DNA from: Syntrophotaleaceae bacterium
Lineage (GTDB): Bacteria; Desulfobacterota; Desulfuromonadia; Desulfuromonadales; Syntrophotaleaceae
Reading direction: 5' to 3'
Assembly (NCBI GenBank): GCA_041390365.1
Contig: JAWKQB010000001.1
Coordinates: 744,001-808,000 of the forward strand
Length of the DNA: 64,000 nt
The translations under genes and the position numbers were made by a program. Positions 33,927-42,976 of the stretch are shown here, in pieces. The notes under the pieces were generated by a model. That model was not told the DNA's origin. It searched no databases and saw only the letters and a program-made list of their open reading frames with translations. The stretch's first letter is position 1. Each line of letters begins with the position of its first letter.

Positions 33927-33984
33927 AGATCGGCTGGCCATCATTTTTTGGCTTCCCTTCAATAGGATCAAGAAAGGAGCGATC

Positions 33985-35016
33985 GTGAAAACCCTTAAGG
34001 AACTTGCCGATCTGGTCGGCGGTTCGGTGAGCGGGGACGAGAGTCTCGAGATTCACCGGGTTGCGGCCATCGACAGCGCGCAGCCCGGGGAGATCACCTT
34101 TCTCGCCAACCCCAAGTATCTGCCGCTGCTGCAGACCACCCGGGCCTCCGCCATCATCGTTCGGCCCGAGGTGGATGCATCCGGGCGAAACCTGCTGAAA
34201 TGCGACAACCCCTATCTGGCTTTCGCCAAGGTTCTGACGACGCTCCACGTCCGGCCTCCCGAGGTCAGGGGGATCATGCCCGGAGCCTGTGTGGATGCCG
34301 ATGCGCGGATCGCCGAGGGGGCCACTGTCTACCCAGGTTGCGTAGTCGGCAAGAATGCGGTGGTGGGAACAGGAACGACCCTGTTCCCCGGTGTCATCCT
34401 CTACGATGATGTTTCCGTGGGAGAAAACTGCCTCATTCATGCCGGAGTCGTGATCAGGGAACGGTGCCGGGTCGGCAATCGCGTCATCATTCAGCCCGGT
34501 GCCGTGATCGGTTCCGATGGATTCGGATATGCTCCCGACGGAGAAGGTTACTTCAAGATCCCCCAGGTCGGCATCGTGGTCCTGGAGGACGATGTCGAAA
34601 TCGGAGCCAATACCTGTCTGGACCGTGCGGCCATGGGGGAAACCCGCATCGGTCGCGGGACCAAGGTCGATAATCTGGTCCAGCTGGCCCATGGGGTCAA
34701 AGTCGGAGAACATTCGATCCTTGTCGCCCAGGTCGGCATTGCCGGAAGCACCACTATCGGCAATCGTTGTACCCTGGGAGGGCAGGTCGGTGTTGCCGGT
34801 CACATCAAGATTGGCGATCGAACCATGATCGGCGCCCAGTCCGGGGTGGCCAACAACATCGAGGGGGGCCAGATCTATTCCGGTTCCCCCGTCATTCCTC
34901 ACAAGGACTGGCTGCGGGCATCCATGACATTTGCAAAACTTCCTGAAATGCGCCGGGAGCTGACCCGTTTGCGCCGTCAGATTGAAGAATTGGAAGCGTT
35001 GGTCAAGGAGGGTTAG
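33985..35016 (+). CDS. lpxD: UDP-3-O-acylglucosamine N-acyltransferase LpxD
   Basis: LpxD performs the third step of lipid A synthesis, adding a 3-hydroxyacyl chain to the 2-amino group. The 343-residue protein has the N-terminal uridine-binding domain (about 1-100; ITFLANPKYLPLL), then a left-handed beta-helix of hexapeptide repeats (about 105-300). The catalytic His lies in VQLAHGVKVG. A C-terminal helix follows (LPEMRRELTRLRRQIEELEAL, residues 317-337). The start is GTG at 33985 with AAAGGAG before it. If the gnnAB genes act here, its acceptor may be the diamino sugar derivative. Confidence 0.96.
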   Translation: MKTLKELADLVGGSVSGDESLEIHRVAAIDSAQPGEITFLANPKYLPLLQTTRASAIIVRPEVDASGRNLLKCDNPYLAFAKVLTTLHVRPPEVRGIMPGACVDADARIAEGATVYPGCVVGKNAVVGTGTTLFPGVILYDDVSVGENCLIHAGVVIRERCRVGNRVIIQPGAVIGSDGFGYAPDGEGYFKIPQVGIVVLEDDVEIGANTCLDRAAMGETRIGRGTKVDNLVQLAHGVKVGEHSILVAQVGIAGSTTIGNRCTLGGQVGVAGHIKIGDRTMIGAQSGVANNIEGGQIYSGSPVIPHKDWLRASMTFAKLPEMRRELTRLRRQIEELEALVKEG

Positions 35017-35022
35017 AGGACA

Positions 35023-35466
35023 ATGGAGCTTTCGACGCTGGATATCATGAAAATTCTGCCCCATCGTTATCCTTTCCTGCTCGTCGACAAAATCGTGGAG
35101 CTGGAGGTGGGGACCAGGGCGGTCGGGATCAAGAACGTCACCATCAATGAGCCGTTTTTCCAGGGTCATTTCCCCGGGCATCCCATCATGCCGGGGGTGT
35201 TGATTATCGAGGCACTTGCCCAGGTCGGAGGTGTGACGGCCTCCCTGAATGAAAAGGACGCCGACGACAAAGTGACCTATTTCGTCGGTATTGACAAGGC
35301 CCGGTTCCGAAAACCTGTGGTGCCGGGCGATGTGTTGCGTCTGGAAATGAACATCATCAACTGTCGTCGGGGCATCTATTGCTTTGATGGCAAGGCCTTC
35401 GTCGGACAGAAACTGGTTGCCGAAGCCGAACTGAAGGCGACTTTTGCGCCGCGGGAACAAGCCTGA
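35023..35466 (+). CDS. fabZ: 3-hydroxyacyl-ACP dehydratase FabZ
   Basis: The 147-residue hotdog-fold enzyme dehydrates 3-hydroxyacyl-ACP in fatty acid synthesis and so competes with LpxA and LpxD for the same substrate pool. The signature LPHRYPFLLVDK is near the N-terminus. The active-site His lies in FQGHFPGHPIMPGVL and the active-site Glu in IIEALAQVGG. It begins seven bases after lpxD, as in many genomes. The length is normal. Confidence 0.97.
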   Translation: MELSTLDIMKILPHRYPFLLVDKIVELEVGTRAVGIKNVTINEPFFQGHFPGHPIMPGVLIIEALAQVGGVTASLNEKDADDKVTYFVGIDKARFRKPVVPGDVLRLEMNIINCRRGIYCFDGKAFVGQKLVAEAELKATFAPREQA

Positions 35467-35470
35467 TGCT

Positions 35471-35613
35471 TTCGCAAGAGAGAAAAAAATAGCGATGGCC
35501 GAGCAAAAAATGCCACATGCAAGGCACGCATTGCCGAGGACTGAGGCGTACTCGGGTTCGCCTTAAAGACGAGAGCACTTGCAGCAACGAAGCAGTTGGT
35601 AAGATTTTGCGAA
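35471..35613. repeat. Palindromic intergenic element with 7-bp terminal inverted repeats
   Basis: The gap between fabZ and lpxA holds a 143-base element bounded by TTCGCAA (35471-35477) and TTGCGAA (35607-35613). Its centre has AGGCG (35544-35548) pairing with CGCCT (35559-35563), flanked by partly pairing arms GCAAGGCACGCATTGC (35519-35534) and GAGCACTTGCAGC (35573-35585). From memory, sequences of this kind recur between genes in Geobacter-like genomes; that point is not proven here. It encodes no protein. Confidence 0.5.
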
Positions 35614-35634
35614 GCCGGACAATCCTGAGGAAAT

Positions 35635-36405
35635 ATGATACATAACACAGCCATAGTTCATGAAAACGCCCGGATCGGCAAGAATGTCGAGATCGGCCCC
35701 TATGCCGTCATCGGCGAGCATGTCGTGATCGGCGATGGAACCCGCATCGGAGCCCATACGGTGATCGAGGGCTGGACCGAAATCGGACGGGACAACCGCA
35801 TCTACCAGTTCGCATCGATCGGCGCCGATCCCCAGGATCTGAAGTTCAGCGGGGAAAAGTCCCACCTTAAGATCGGGGACCGCAACATGATCCGGGAATT
35901 CGTCACCCTGCATCGCGGGACCACCGAGGGCGGTGGCATGACGGTCATCGGCAGCGACAGCCTGCTCATGGCTTACTCGCATGTCGCTCACGACTGCATC
36001 CTCGGAGATCGGGTGATTCTGGCCAATGCAGCGACCCTGGCCGGTCATGTCCGCATCGATGAGTATGCCATCCTCGGTGGACTCTGCGCGGTGCACCAGT
36101 TCACCCGGGTCGGCTGTCACGTCATGGTCAGTGGCGGAGCCATGGTGACCCAGGACATCCCCCCCTACACCATCGCCCAGGGGGACCGGGCGAAGACCGT
36201 GGGAATCAACCAGGTCGGACTGAAGCGGCGAAATTTTTCAGAGGAGGCGATTCGGGACATCAAACAGGCCTATAAGCTGGTCTTCCGGTCGGGCCTGCGC
36301 ATGGAAGATGCATTGGCCCAGATCGATGCGGAGATGGAGAACAGCAAGGAGGTGGCCGTTTTCACTGCATTCATTCGAGAAAGCGTGCGGGGGGTGGCGC
36401 GCTGA
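35635..36405 (+). CDS. lpxA: Acyl-ACP--UDP-sugar O/N-acyltransferase LpxA
   Basis: LpxA starts lipid A synthesis by adding a 3-hydroxyacyl chain to the 3-position of a UDP-amino sugar. The 256-residue protein is a left-handed beta-helix of hexapeptide repeats (about 1-185) with a C-terminal helical domain. The catalytic His is His119 in YSHVAHDC. GCHVMVSGGAMVTQDIPPYT and GLKRRNFSEEAI are family hallmarks. By hand alignment the residue before E. coli Gly173 is Ser here. Because gnnA and gnnB follow directly, the acceptor may be UDP-GlcNAc3N, in which case the acyl bond formed is an amide. Confidence 0.95.
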   Translation: MIHNTAIVHENARIGKNVEIGPYAVIGEHVVIGDGTRIGAHTVIEGWTEIGRDNRIYQFASIGADPQDLKFSGEKSHLKIGDRNMIREFVTLHRGTTEGGGMTVIGSDSLLMAYSHVAHDCILGDRVILANAATLAGHVRIDEYAILGGLCAVHQFTRVGCHVMVSGGAMVTQDIPPYTIAQGDRAKTVGINQVGLKRRNFSEEAIRDIKQAYKLVFRSGLRMEDALAQIDAEMENSKEVAVFTAFIRESVRGVAR

Positions 36406-36441
36406 CCGGGATGTGATTTTTTTTAAGTATGGGGTGGCTGG

Positions 36442-37389
36442 ATGAACAAGTTTCGGGCGGCCGTCATAGGCACGGGATACCTTGGCCGGTTTCATGCTCA
36501 GAAATATGCGGCACTGGATGAGGTCGAACTCGTCGGAGCCGTCGATATCGACAGGGAGAAAGCCGCTGCAGTGGCTGCCGAAACCGGGACAACGGCCTAC
36601 CGGGATTACCGCGACCTGCTCCACAGCGTGGATATGGTCTCCATCGCGGTGCCTACATCCGCCCATTTTCAAGTGGCCAGCGATTTTCTCGATGCCGGAT
36701 GTCATGTGCTCCTTGAGAAGCCCATCACACCGACTTTGGATGATGCGGACAAGCTGATCGCTCTGGCCAAAAATCGGGGTCTGGTGTTGCAGGTCGGCCA
36801 TCTGGAACGCTTTAATCCCGCTGTCCTCGCCCTGCAGGACGAACTGACCCGCCCGATGTTCGTGGAATCCCACCGGCTTGCGGCCTTCCGGCCCCGGGGA
36901 ACGGATGTCAATGTGGTATTCGACCTGATGATTCACGACATCGACATCATTCTCACCATGGTTCACTCCCCGGTCAAACAGATCAGCGCCGTCGGGGTGC
37001 CGATTCTGTCGGATGAAGTCGATATCGCCAATGCCCGGATCGAATTCGAAAACGGCTGCGTGGCGAACGTGACGGCGAGCCGGGTCAGTCGGCAGGCGAT
37101 GAGGAAGATCCGGATTTTTCAGTCCGATGCCTATTTCTCCATCGATTACGAAAAGCGGAAAATCTCCGTTTGCCGAAAGGGCGGGGCCGGGATCCCGGTT
37201 CCCGGACTGCCCGGCATTATCATCCGGGAAAAGGAATTCGGTGATGGCGACAGTCTGATGGCCGAGATTCGCTCCTTTCTTAATGCCGTCAAGAGCGGAA
37301 GCCCGCCCGTCGTCAGCGGTGAAGACGGCAAAAGGGCGCTTGAACTTGTGCTGGAAATCAGCCGAAAGCTGGGAGCCAGCCGGACTTGA
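36442..37389 (+). CDS. gnnA: UDP-GlcNAc 3-dehydrogenase, Gfo/Idh/MocA family (GnnA)
   Basis: The 315-residue NAD-dependent oxidoreductase has AVIGTGYLGRFHAQKY at the N-terminus, VLLEKPITPTLDDAD carrying the EKP motif, and FDLMIHDIDIILTMV, which provides the active-site His-Asp. Lying between lpxA and lpxB and followed by an aminotransferase, it matches GnnA of Acidithiobacillus and Leptospira, which oxidises the 3-hydroxyl of UDP-GlcNAc. The name rests mainly on gene context because the family is broad. It begins 36 bases after lpxA. Confidence 0.82.
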   Translation: MNKFRAAVIGTGYLGRFHAQKYAALDEVELVGAVDIDREKAAAVAAETGTTAYRDYRDLLHSVDMVSIAVPTSAHFQVASDFLDAGCHVLLEKPITPTLDDADKLIALAKNRGLVLQVGHLERFNPAVLALQDELTRPMFVESHRLAAFRPRGTDVNVVFDLMIHDIDIILTMVHSPVKQISAVGVPILSDEVDIANARIEFENGCVANVTASRVSRQAMRKIRIFQSDAYFSIDYEKRKISVCRKGGAGIPVPGLPGIIIREKEFGDGDSLMAEIRSFLNAVKSGSPPVVSGEDGKRALELVLEISRKLGASRT

Positions 37390-37502
37390 CCCGGAAGGCC
37401 AAGGCAATATCGGATTTCAACCTGTCCCAGGCGAGGCCATAGCCGCGCCTGTTTTTTTGAACTCAACGGGCCTGTCGCGGCTCCAAACCGGCGAGGTTTT
37501 TC

Positions 37503-38654
37503 ATGCAGATCCCCATGGTTGACCTCAGGGAACAGTTCCTTCAGCTCCAAGATGAGATCGAATACGGTTTCAGGGACGTTTTCGATTCGATGCAATGTAT
37601 TCTTGGGCCGAATGTAACAGCCCTGGAAAAGGAGATTGCCGCATTCTGCGGACGTCGCCATGCCATCGGCGTCGCCTCCGGGACCGATGCCCTGCATCTG
37701 GCTCTGCTGGCCGCTGGAATCAAGGCCGGGGATGAGGTCATCACCTCGCCCTTTTCTTTCATTGCCACTGCGGAAGCGATCTGCTATACCGGTGCGCGGC
37801 CGGTTTTCGTCGATATCGACCCGCAGACTTTCAATCTCGACCCCGATCTGGTGGAAGCGGCTGTGACCGACAGGACGAGGGCGGTGGTGCCGGTCCATCT
37901 TTTCGGACAACCGGCGGCCCTGGGGCCTCTGCTGGATATCTGCCGACGGCACGGATTGCGCATGGTGGAAGATTGCGCCCAGTCCTTCGGGGCTGAATAC
38001 CGGGGCAAAAAGACCGGTGCCTGGGGAGATGCGGGGTGCTTTTCCTTTTTTCCCAGCAAGAACCTCGGCTGCTACGGGGACGGGGGAATGATCGTCACCG
38101 ACGACGACGCTCTGGCGGCAAGCGTGCGCATGCTCCACAACCATGGCAGTCGCGAACGATATCATCACAGTGTGATCGGTTTCAACAGTCGGCTGGACGA
38201 GGTTCAGGCGGTTGTGCTGCGTGCCAAGCTCAAGCGGGTTGAACAGTACAATGCGGCCCGGCGCCGTCACGCCGCTTACTACACCGAGCGGCTGCAACAG
38301 GAAGGAGTCCGGACCCCGGTCGAAAAAACCGAAGGACGGCACGTCTATCATCAATACACGATACTCTGCGATCGGAGGGGAGATCTGGCCCGGGCGCTGG
38401 CGGATCAGGGCATTGCCTCGGCGGTCTATTACCCCGTGCCCCTGCACCGTCAGGAGGCTTTGAGAGAATACTGCGGATCCCAGTCCCTGCCGATAGCGGA
38501 ATTGTGTGCTGACCGGGTCTTGTCCCTGCCCATGTATCCGGAATTAAAGGAAGAACAACTCGAGCGGGTCTGTCAGGCGGTTTGCAGATTTATACGGGGA
38601 GCATCGGCAGAAGCTGCGATCAATGCCGGAAAATCATTCTGCCGGGAAGAATGA
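37503..38654 (+). CDS. gnnB: DegT/DnrJ/EryC1 sugar aminotransferase (GnnB)
   Basis: The 383-residue PLP enzyme has the sugar-aminotransferase pattern: GVASGTDALHLALLAAG, VPVHLFGQPA, VEDCAQSFGAEYRG, and the PLP lysine in FSFFPSKNLGCYGDGG. In the setting lpxA-gnnA-gnnB-lpxB it would be GnnB, which aminates 3-keto-UDP-GlcNAc to UDP-GlcNAc3N using glutamate. The two products together would replace the ester-linked 3-O-acyl chains of lipid A by amide-linked ones. It lies 113 bases after gnnA, and its end precedes lpxB by 49 bases. Other sugars are possible on sequence alone. Confidence 0.82.
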   Translation: MQIPMVDLREQFLQLQDEIEYGFRDVFDSMQCILGPNVTALEKEIAAFCGRRHAIGVASGTDALHLALLAAGIKAGDEVITSPFSFIATAEAICYTGARPVFVDIDPQTFNLDPDLVEAAVTDRTRAVVPVHLFGQPAALGPLLDICRRHGLRMVEDCAQSFGAEYRGKKTGAWGDAGCFSFFPSKNLGCYGDGGMIVTDDDALAASVRMLHNHGSRERYHHSVIGFNSRLDEVQAVVLRAKLKRVEQYNAARRRHAAYYTERLQQEGVRTPVEKTEGRHVYHQYTILCDRRGDLARALADQGIASAVYYPVPLHRQEALREYCGSQSLPIAELCADRVLSLPMYPELKEEQLERVCQAVCRFIRGASAEAAINAGKSFCREE

Positions 38655-38703
38655 CGGCTCAAATGTCCGGTTGCATTCCATCCCGTCAACCGGTGGTTTC
38701 AGT

Positions 38704-39885
38704 ATGGTGAAAAGCGGTACAGGAAAACGGACGGCCATGATCGTGACCGGGGAAGCATCCGGCGATCTGCATGGCGGAAAACTGATTGAAGCGGCCGGCA
38801 GGATCGATCCCGACCTGACATTTTTCGGGGTTGGAGGGCCGTGCATGCGACAGGCAGGATGCGAAATCGTCCTGCCGGCGGAAGACCTCGCCGTCATGGG
38901 GTTTGTCGAAGTCCTCGGCCATCTCCCGACCCTGTGGCGGGCTTTCCGAAAACTCAGAGGGTTGCTCTACGGAGACAGGCGCCCGGATGTCCTGGTCCTG
39001 GTCGACTTTCAGGAATTCAACCTGCTGCTGGCCCGGGCGGGGCGCAAAGCCGGGATACCGGTTCTGTTCTTTGTCGGCCCGACGGTCTGGGCCTGGCGAA
39101 GGGGGAGGGTGAAGCATTTCGCCCGGGCGGTGGACCGCCTGGCGGTCATCTTCCCCTTCGAGCCCGACTACTATGCCGGGGAAGACATCGAGGTCCGGTA
39201 TGTCGGGCATCCCTTGCTGGACGAAGTTCAGGTAACCTGCGATAGAAACCGGTTCCTGGAGCGGATCGGCCTTGACCCGGCGCTGCCGGTGGTGGGGCTG
39301 TTCCCCGGCAGCAGAAAAAGCGAACTCAGATACAATCTGCCGACCATCCTGGAGACGGCAGCAGCGCTTCGAAACAGGTTTCCCGAAGTTCAGTTCGTGA
39401 TGCCGGTGGCATCCTCTTTCAATCCCGAGGAGATCGACCACTATCTGGGGGACAACCCCCTGGCCATCCGGAACCTGCGGGAGAATGTCTACGACGTGGC
39501 CAACGCCTGCGACGCCGTCCTGACCGTTTCGGGGACGGTGACGCTCCAGGTCGCCCTGGTCGGGACCCCCATGGTCATCCTGTACCGGATGGCGCCTCTG
39601 ACCTATGCTGTCGGCAGACGGGTGGTCAAGGTGCCCCACATCGGTCTGGTGAACATTGTTGCCGGCCGGGAGATCGTGCGGGAATTCGTGCAGCAGCACG
39701 CTATTGCGGCAAACCTGGCGCAGGAAATCGAAACAATTCTTCGTGACCGTCAATACAACAGTGCCATGCGCCGCAATTTGGAGCAGGTGCGGGCACTCAT
39801 GGGCGAACCGGGCTGTTCCGAACGGGTAGCAAAAATGGTCATCGAACTCAGCCTGTGTCACGCAAACAAGGAGCAGCAGATTTGA
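38704..39885 (+). CDS. lpxB: Lipid A disaccharide synthase LpxB
   Basis: LpxB (GT19) joins lipid X and UDP-2,3-diacylglucosamine to the lipid A disaccharide at the inner membrane. The 393-residue product has MIVTGEASGDLHGG, VDFQEFNLLLARAG, FVGPTVWAWRRGR, LFPGSRKSE and, near the end, VTLQVALVGTPMVILYRM. ATG 38704 is chosen as the first start that gives a family-like N-terminus; a longer frame back into gnnB exists. The last bases overlap the msbA start (TTGA). Confidence 0.95.
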   Translation: MVKSGTGKRTAMIVTGEASGDLHGGKLIEAAGRIDPDLTFFGVGGPCMRQAGCEIVLPAEDLAVMGFVEVLGHLPTLWRAFRKLRGLLYGDRRPDVLVLVDFQEFNLLLARAGRKAGIPVLFFVGPTVWAWRRGRVKHFARAVDRLAVIFPFEPDYYAGEDIEVRYVGHPLLDEVQVTCDRNRFLERIGLDPALPVVGLFPGSRKSELRYNLPTILETAAALRNRFPEVQFVMPVASSFNPEEIDHYLGDNPLAIRNLRENVYDVANACDAVLTVSGTVTLQVALVGTPMVILYRMAPLTYAVGRRVVKVPHIGLVNIVAGREIVREFVQQHAIAANLAQEIETILRDRQYNSAMRRNLEQVRALMGEPGCSERVAKMVIELSLCHANKEQQI

Positions 39886-41642
39886 CCAGCAGCGTCAAGG
39901 GCCTTTATCGGCGACTCTATGATTACTCCCGCCCCTACATCTGGCGGGTGCTTCTGGCTTTGGGTGGCGCGATCATGGTGTCGGGGTCCGATGTTGCCCT
40001 GGCCAAGCTGGTCAAACCCTTCGTCGACAGGATTCTGATCGGAAACAACTGGTCCCTGGTCAACCTCGTTCCCGTTCTGGTCATCGGCCTTGCGGTGATC
40101 AAGGGCAGCGGTCGCTATATTCAGGAATATTTCATCAAGACCGCCGGGCAACTGGTCGTTCAGGATATCCGCAACGATCTTTATCGCCACTCCCTGTCCC
40201 TGTCCATGGGCTACTACTCGCGCAGTTCCACCGGCAACGTCATGTCCCGGATTCTCAACGATGTCGGGGCTTTGCAGCGGTCCGCCGCCGACGTCCTGGT
40301 CGACGGCACCCGGGAAGGCCTGACCATGGTCGGGCTGACCGTCGTCGCCTTCATGAATGACTGGCGATTGGCGCTGGTGGCGTTCGTCGTGCTTCCGGCG
40401 GCCGTACTCCCCGCCTCCATCCTCGGCCGGCGGATCAAGGTCAACACCCGCCGCAGCCAGAGCGCCATGGGGGACCTGACCCGGGCGCTGCAGGAGGCTT
40501 TGGCCGGAATCAAGGTGATCAAAGCTTTTGGCACAGAAAAGCATGAGGAAAAGCGGTTTTTCGGGGAGAACGACCGTTTTTACCATTTTCTCCGAAAAGT
40601 TCTCAAATACGATTCGGCGGCCGCCCCGGCGGTGGAGATTCTCGCTTCCCTCGGCGTTGCCGCCGTTCTCTGGTACGGCGCCCATCGAGTCCTCTCCGGC
40701 GCCATGACCGAGGGCGACCTGACCTCCTTCCTGGCGGCTGTCGTGATGATGTACACCCCGGTCAAGCGGCTGACCCGGGTCAGCAACACCATTCAACGTT
40801 CCATCGGCGCCGCCGAGAGGGTTTTTGAGTTGATGGACGAGAAACCCGAAATCGTCGATTCACCCACGGCCAGGGAACTGCCGAGATCCTCCGGCCGGAT
40901 CACCTTCGACCGTGTCGAGTTCGCTTATGAAACGGATCCGGTGCTGAAGGAGTTTTCCCTCGACATCCAGCCGGGAGAAGTCGTCGCCCTGGTCGGTCCC
41001 AGCGGGGGTGGCAAGTCGACGGTCATCGGCCTTCTGAACCGTTTTTACGATCCCCAGAGAGGACGAATTCTGATTGACGGCCAGGATTTGCGCAGCCTGA
41101 CCCTGGACAGTCTGAAGAACAACATCGCCCTGGTGGACCAGGAGACGTTCCTGTTCAACGACACCATCCGCAACAACATCCGCTATGGGCGCCCCGACGC
41201 GGAGGACCGGGAGGTCCTCGAAGCCGCCCGGCAAGCCTTTGCCGATGAATTTATCCGGGCGTTGCCCGGGGGGTATGATAACGTTATCGGTGATCGCGGA
41301 CTGCGCCTTTCCGGTGGCCAGCGGCAGCGGATCTGCATCGCCCGGGCGATTCTTCGCGACTCTCCGGTTCTGCTGCTGGACGAAGCCACCAGTGCTTTGG
41401 ATACGGAGAGTGAAGCGATGGTGCAGAAGGCGCTTGCCAATCTGATGAAAAACCGGACCACCATCGTCGTGGCCCATCGTCTGTCCACCGTCATGCATGC
41501 CGACAAAATTGTGGTCCTCGATGATGGACAGATTCGCGAAGTTGGCCGGCACGCCGAATTGCTGCGGCGTGACGGTCTGTACCGGCGACTTTACGAGATG
41601 CAGTTCAAGGACGAATCGGACGTGGCTGACCGGTCGCTTTGA
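39882..41642 (+). CDS. msbA: Lipid A-core flippase MsbA
   Basis: The 586-residue half-transporter has six transmembrane helices (about 20-310) and a C-terminal ABC ATPase. Walker A is GPSGGGKSTVIGLL, the Q-loop is LVDQETFLFNDTIRNNIRYG, the signature is LSGGQRQRICIARAI, Walker B is VLLLDEATSALD and the H-loop is VAHRLST. It flips lipid A-core across the inner membrane. The TTG start at 39882 has AAGGAG eight bases upstream and overlaps the lpxB stop; a GTG at 39855 has none. It lies between lpxB and waaA, where msbA is expected. Confidence 0.95.
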   Translation: MTSSVKGLYRRLYDYSRPYIWRVLLALGGAIMVSGSDVALAKLVKPFVDRILIGNNWSLVNLVPVLVIGLAVIKGSGRYIQEYFIKTAGQLVVQDIRNDLYRHSLSLSMGYYSRSSTGNVMSRILNDVGALQRSAADVLVDGTREGLTMVGLTVVAFMNDWRLALVAFVVLPAAVLPASILGRRIKVNTRRSQSAMGDLTRALQEALAGIKVIKAFGTEKHEEKRFFGENDRFYHFLRKVLKYDSAAAPAVEILASLGVAAVLWYGAHRVLSGAMTEGDLTSFLAAVVMMYTPVKRLTRVSNTIQRSIGAAERVFELMDEKPEIVDSPTARELPRSSGRITFDRVEFAYETDPVLKEFSLDIQPGEVVALVGPSGGGKSTVIGLLNRFYDPQRGRILIDGQDLRSLTLDSLKNNIALVDQETFLFNDTIRNNIRYGRPDAEDREVLEAARQAFADEFIRALPGGYDNVIGDRGLRLSGGQRQRICIARAILRDSPVLLLDEATSALDTESEAMVQKALANLMKNRTTIVVAHRLSTVMHADKIVVLDDGQIREVGRHAELLRRDGLYRRLYEMQFKDESDVADRSL

Positions 41643-41680
41643 CCATAGGTCGGGCCGGCCGAAGGTCTGGAGGAACCAGG

Positions 41681-42976
41681 GTGTACCTGCTTTATAATAT
41701 CCTGCTGTATCTGGTGGCATTGCCCCTTCTCCCGCTCCACATGCTCATTCTGCTCCTCAGGGGCAAGCCCCGCCAAGGGATCGGGGAAAGGTTCGGGTTT
41801 CTGCCGAAAGAGCGTTTTGCTGCACTGCAGGGAAAAAAGATTATCTGGATCCATGCCGTTTCCGTTGGCGAAACCCGGGCGGTGGTCCCTTTGCTCAAGG
41901 CCCTGAAAAAGCGCTTTCCCGACTATGCCCTGATTCTTTCCAATGTCACCGAAACCGGCAGCAGGGTTGCTGCCAGCCTGGCGGAGATCGATCTCTGCTT
42001 CTTTTTCCCCTATGATTTTCCCTTTTCGGTAAAACAGGTTCTGCGCCGGATCAAGCCGGCAATGGTCGTGGTCGTGGAGACGGAAATCTGGCCCAATTTT
42101 CTGCGTGCCGCCGGTCGTCAGGGGGTCCCGGTGGCGCTCGTCAACGGCCGGATCTCCGACCGTTCCTTTCCCCGCTATCGGAAATTGCAGTTTTTTCTCG
42201 AGCCGATTCTGCAGCAGTTCTCCCTGCTGGGCATGCAGTCCCCGCTCGATGCGGAAAGGGTTGTGGCGATGGGGGCTCCGCCGGAACGGGTGACAGTGAC
42301 CCGGAACCTCAAGTTCGATATGCAGACCGGTGGTCTGGAGGAAATCCAGCCGGATGCCATCAGGGAGGAATTTCGACTTGCCCGGGACTGTCGACTCTGG
42401 GTGGCCGCCAGTACCCATGCCGGTGAGGAGGAGCAGGTCCTCGATGTTTTTCGCCGGCTTCTCGACGGCGGGTTCGATCTGCTGCTGGTCCTTGTGCCCC
42501 GTCACCCCGAACGGTGTCGGGCTGTGGCGGAACTGCTCTCCGCCCGCAGGATTCCCTTTGTCCGGCGCAGCGAGATCGAACAGACGGTCGAACCCCTCAG
42601 CGGCGGCATGGTGCTGCTGGTGGACAGCATCGGCGAGGTTCTGAAATTCTATGCGGTGGCCGACCTGGTCTTTGTCGGCGGCAGCCTGGTTCCCGTGGGT
42701 GGGCATAACGTGCTGGAAGCGTCCCTGCTGCGGAAGCCGGTTCTGTTCGGGCCGCACATGCACAATTTCAAGGAGATTTCCCGCCTTCTCATCGAGGCCG
42801 GTGGAGGGATTTCCGTGGTTGATGCTGACGAACTGCATGACCGGGCCGCCGAACTGCTTGCCGATCCTGAAGCAGGCCGAGCCTTGGGACTCAGGGGCTA
42901 TAAACTGCTGGAAGAGAACCGGGGCGCGACCGATCACGCCCTGAAGGCGATGGAAGGACTTTTGGAGCAGCGATGA
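41681..42976 (+). CDS. waaA: Kdo transferase WaaA (KdtA)
   Basis: WaaA adds Kdo to the lipid A precursor. The 431-residue GT30 enzyme has an N-terminal membrane anchor (1-24), IGERFGFLP with the catalytic Glu, IWIHAVSVGETRAV, VVETEIWPNFL, VALVNGRISDRSF, AASTHAGEEEQVL and VGGSLVPVGGHNVLE. The start is GTG at 41681, with GGAGGAA at the right distance. Whether one or two Kdo residues are added cannot be told. The stop overlaps the lpxK start by four bases. Confidence 0.95.
   Translation: MYLLYNILLYLVALPLLPLHMLILLLRGKPRQGIGERFGFLPKERFAALQGKKIIWIHAVSVGETRAVVPLLKALKKRFPDYALILSNVTETGSRVAASLAEIDLCFFFPYDFPFSVKQVLRRIKPAMVVVVETEIWPNFLRAAGRQGVPVALVNGRISDRSFPRYRKLQFFLEPILQQFSLLGMQSPLDAERVVAMGAPPERVTVTRNLKFDMQTGGLEEIQPDAIREEFRLARDCRLWVAASTHAGEEEQVLDVFRRLLDGGFDLLLVLVPRHPERCRAVAELLSARRIPFVRRSEIEQTVEPLSGGMVLLVDSIGEVLKFYAVADLVFVGGSLVPVGGHNVLEASLLRKPVLFGPHMHNFKEISRLLIEAGGGISVVDADELHDRAAELLADPEAGRALGLRGYKLLEENRGATDHALKAMEGLLEQR

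Noticed and set aside
33886..35460. Minus-strand frame of 524 codons opposite lpxD and fabZ
   Set aside because: Its Asp/Gly/His-rich repetitive look mirrors the hexapeptide repeats of LpxD and is not an independent repeat protein.
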